Positions 12,393-13,004 of a stretch of 13,004 nucleotides of DNA are shown piece after piece. The translations under genes and the position numbers were made by a program. The stretch lies in contig DOUE01000035.1 in the NCBI GenBank assembly GCA_003520745.1, positions 30,403 through 43,406 of the forward strand, written 5' to 3'. The stretch's first letter is position 1. Each line of letters begins with the position of its first letter. The DNA is from Erysipelotrichaceae bacterium. GTDB taxonomy: Bacteria > Bacillota_I > Bacilli_A > Erysipelotrichales > Erysipelotrichaceae. The notes below the pieces were generated by a model that saw nothing but the letters and a program-made list of their open reading frames with translations, made no database searches and was not told where the DNA came from.

Positions 12393-13004
12393 CGTACTAT
12401 CCGACCGTGAAGAGAGAGCGTCGTTTCAACGTCGTCTCCTTGAACGTTACGGACATTCATTGGTCGTGGTTCGGGCGAATTACCCGGGGAATCAAAAACA
12501 CACGCCGGATACGTTCTATGTCGTGGAGACGATGAAAAAGTACCTCCGCTCTTCTTCTAACGTTCTCCATGAAACATCGACGACAACGTCGGAGGGAAGG
12601 GTGGGTTACTTGATCCTCGACGAAGATCCGATGTCTCTAAAACGGCGGATGGTCGATCTGGAAGAGAGCCATCCTTTCGGACGACTGGTCGACATCGACG
12701 TATTGACCCTGACCAAGGCCTATCATCGCAGCGACCTAGGTAAGGGAATGCGGAAGTGTTTCCTTTGCGAAGAGATTGCACAGGTCTGCGTTCGATCCCA
12801 AAGGCATCCCCTTCATGAACTGTTCGCATTCTACCATCGGTCGGTTCTGGAGTATGTCGAAACGAATCCGCGTGAGATGTTTCGCTACGCGCTGCTCGCG
12901 GAACTCAGCTGTTCGCCGAAGTTCGGCTTGGTGACCCCGTTCACTTCCGGATCGCACGACGATATGGATGCACGGATGTTCATCGCAAGCATCGACGCCC
13001 TCTC
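12376..13004 (+). CDS. citXG: CitX-CitG fusion for citrate lyase prosthetic group synthesis and transfer (partial at 3' end)
   Basis: An open frame of 209 codons that runs off the window. Residues 1-160 match CitX, the transferase that attaches the triphosphoribosyl-dephospho-CoA group to apo-CitD: VVVRANYPGNQKH (31-42), HPFGRLVDIDVL (99-110), and the cysteine motif RKCFLCEEIAQVCVRSQRH (126-144). After a short link, CSPKFGLVTPFTSGSHDDMDARMFI (178-203) is the start of CitG, which makes that precursor from dephospho-CoA and ATP (family pattern KPGLVDP...GSHxDMD). Both steps on one chain are known from CitXG of Haemophilus and relatives. The ATG at 12376 is the first start after an in-frame TGA (12367-12369) and overlaps citC by 17 bases; the SD is weak, consistent with translational coupling. 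Most of CitG lies beyond the window. Confidence 0.93.
   Translation, partial: MTESTNVLSDREERASFQRRLLERYGHSLVVVRANYPGNQKHTPDTFYVVETMKKYLRSSSNVLHETSTTTSEGRVGYLILDEDPMSLKRRMVDLEESHPFGRLVDIDVLTLTKAYHRSDLGKGMRKCFLCEEIAQVCVRSQRHPLHELFAFYHRSVLEYVETNPREMFRYALLAELSCSPKFGLVTPFTSGSHDDMDARMFIASIDAL

Noticed and set aside
12557..12829. Minus-strand frames near the right end (12557-12829 and 12736-12957)
   Set aside because: They are antisense to the citX-citG frame, which carries clear family motifs and continues past the window.

Overview
The window looks like chromosomal housekeeping and central-metabolism DNA from a low-to-moderate GC member of the Bacillota, most plausibly within the Bacilli or near the Erysipelotrichales/Mollicutes border. 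Three things point there: the dnaX-ybaB-recR block, the pairing of a CYTH protein with NAD kinase, and citrate-lyase accessory genes beside a malic-enzyme homologue. TGA is a stop, tryptophan is read as TGG, and a RodA-type peptidoglycan polymerase is present. It is therefore a walled or wall-capable bacterium using the standard code, not a Mycoplasma. The placement is inference from gene content; no rRNA or tRNA is present to anchor it.

Layout. (a) 1-3166, plus strand: the end of dnaX, then ybaB and recR joined by stop/start overlaps, then fhs 9 bases later, forming one apparent operon for replication/repair and one-carbon metabolism. (b) 3207-5243: an extended -10 promoter drives a two-gene unit. 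The first gene is an uncharacterised 320-residue protein with a PUA/EVE-like N-terminal half; the second is a YghZ-type aldo/keto reductase. The unit ends in a strong intrinsic terminator. (c) 5307-6278: a small RHH-like plus DUF1413-like protein (+) converges on a CYTH phosphatase-like protein (-). Both stop codons lie inside one terminator hairpin. (d) 6298-8315: nadK (+) converges on rodA (-), and the rodA stop codon falls at the edge of the nadK terminator stem. (e) 8351-9969: a divergent gene for a PTS EIIC-EIIB-like membrane protein that lacks the residues expected for sugar phosphotransfer. (f) 9970-13004: a roughly 200-base leader with a TATAAT box and a dyad, then a malic-enzyme-family gene, citC, and a citX-citG fusion that runs off the window. 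This is the start of a citrate fermentation operon whose citDEF lyase genes would be expected downstream.

Most notable points: the PTS protein has lost the EIIB cysteine, the EIIC GLHH histidines and the first Glu of the ITEPIEF motif, yet it keeps an intact frame and a good promoter, which suggests a non-phosphorylating transporter or sensor. The PUA/EVE-like protein at 3239-4201 resembles the modified-base-sensing half of some restriction enzymes but shows no recognisable nuclease. Convergent genes share terminator palindromes with their stop codons. Several promoters share a TGN-extended -10, including an identical 12-base word in front of two genes. I see no CRISPR array, insertion sequence, tRNA, rRNA or recognised riboswitch, and no gene-free stretch longer than 300 bases.
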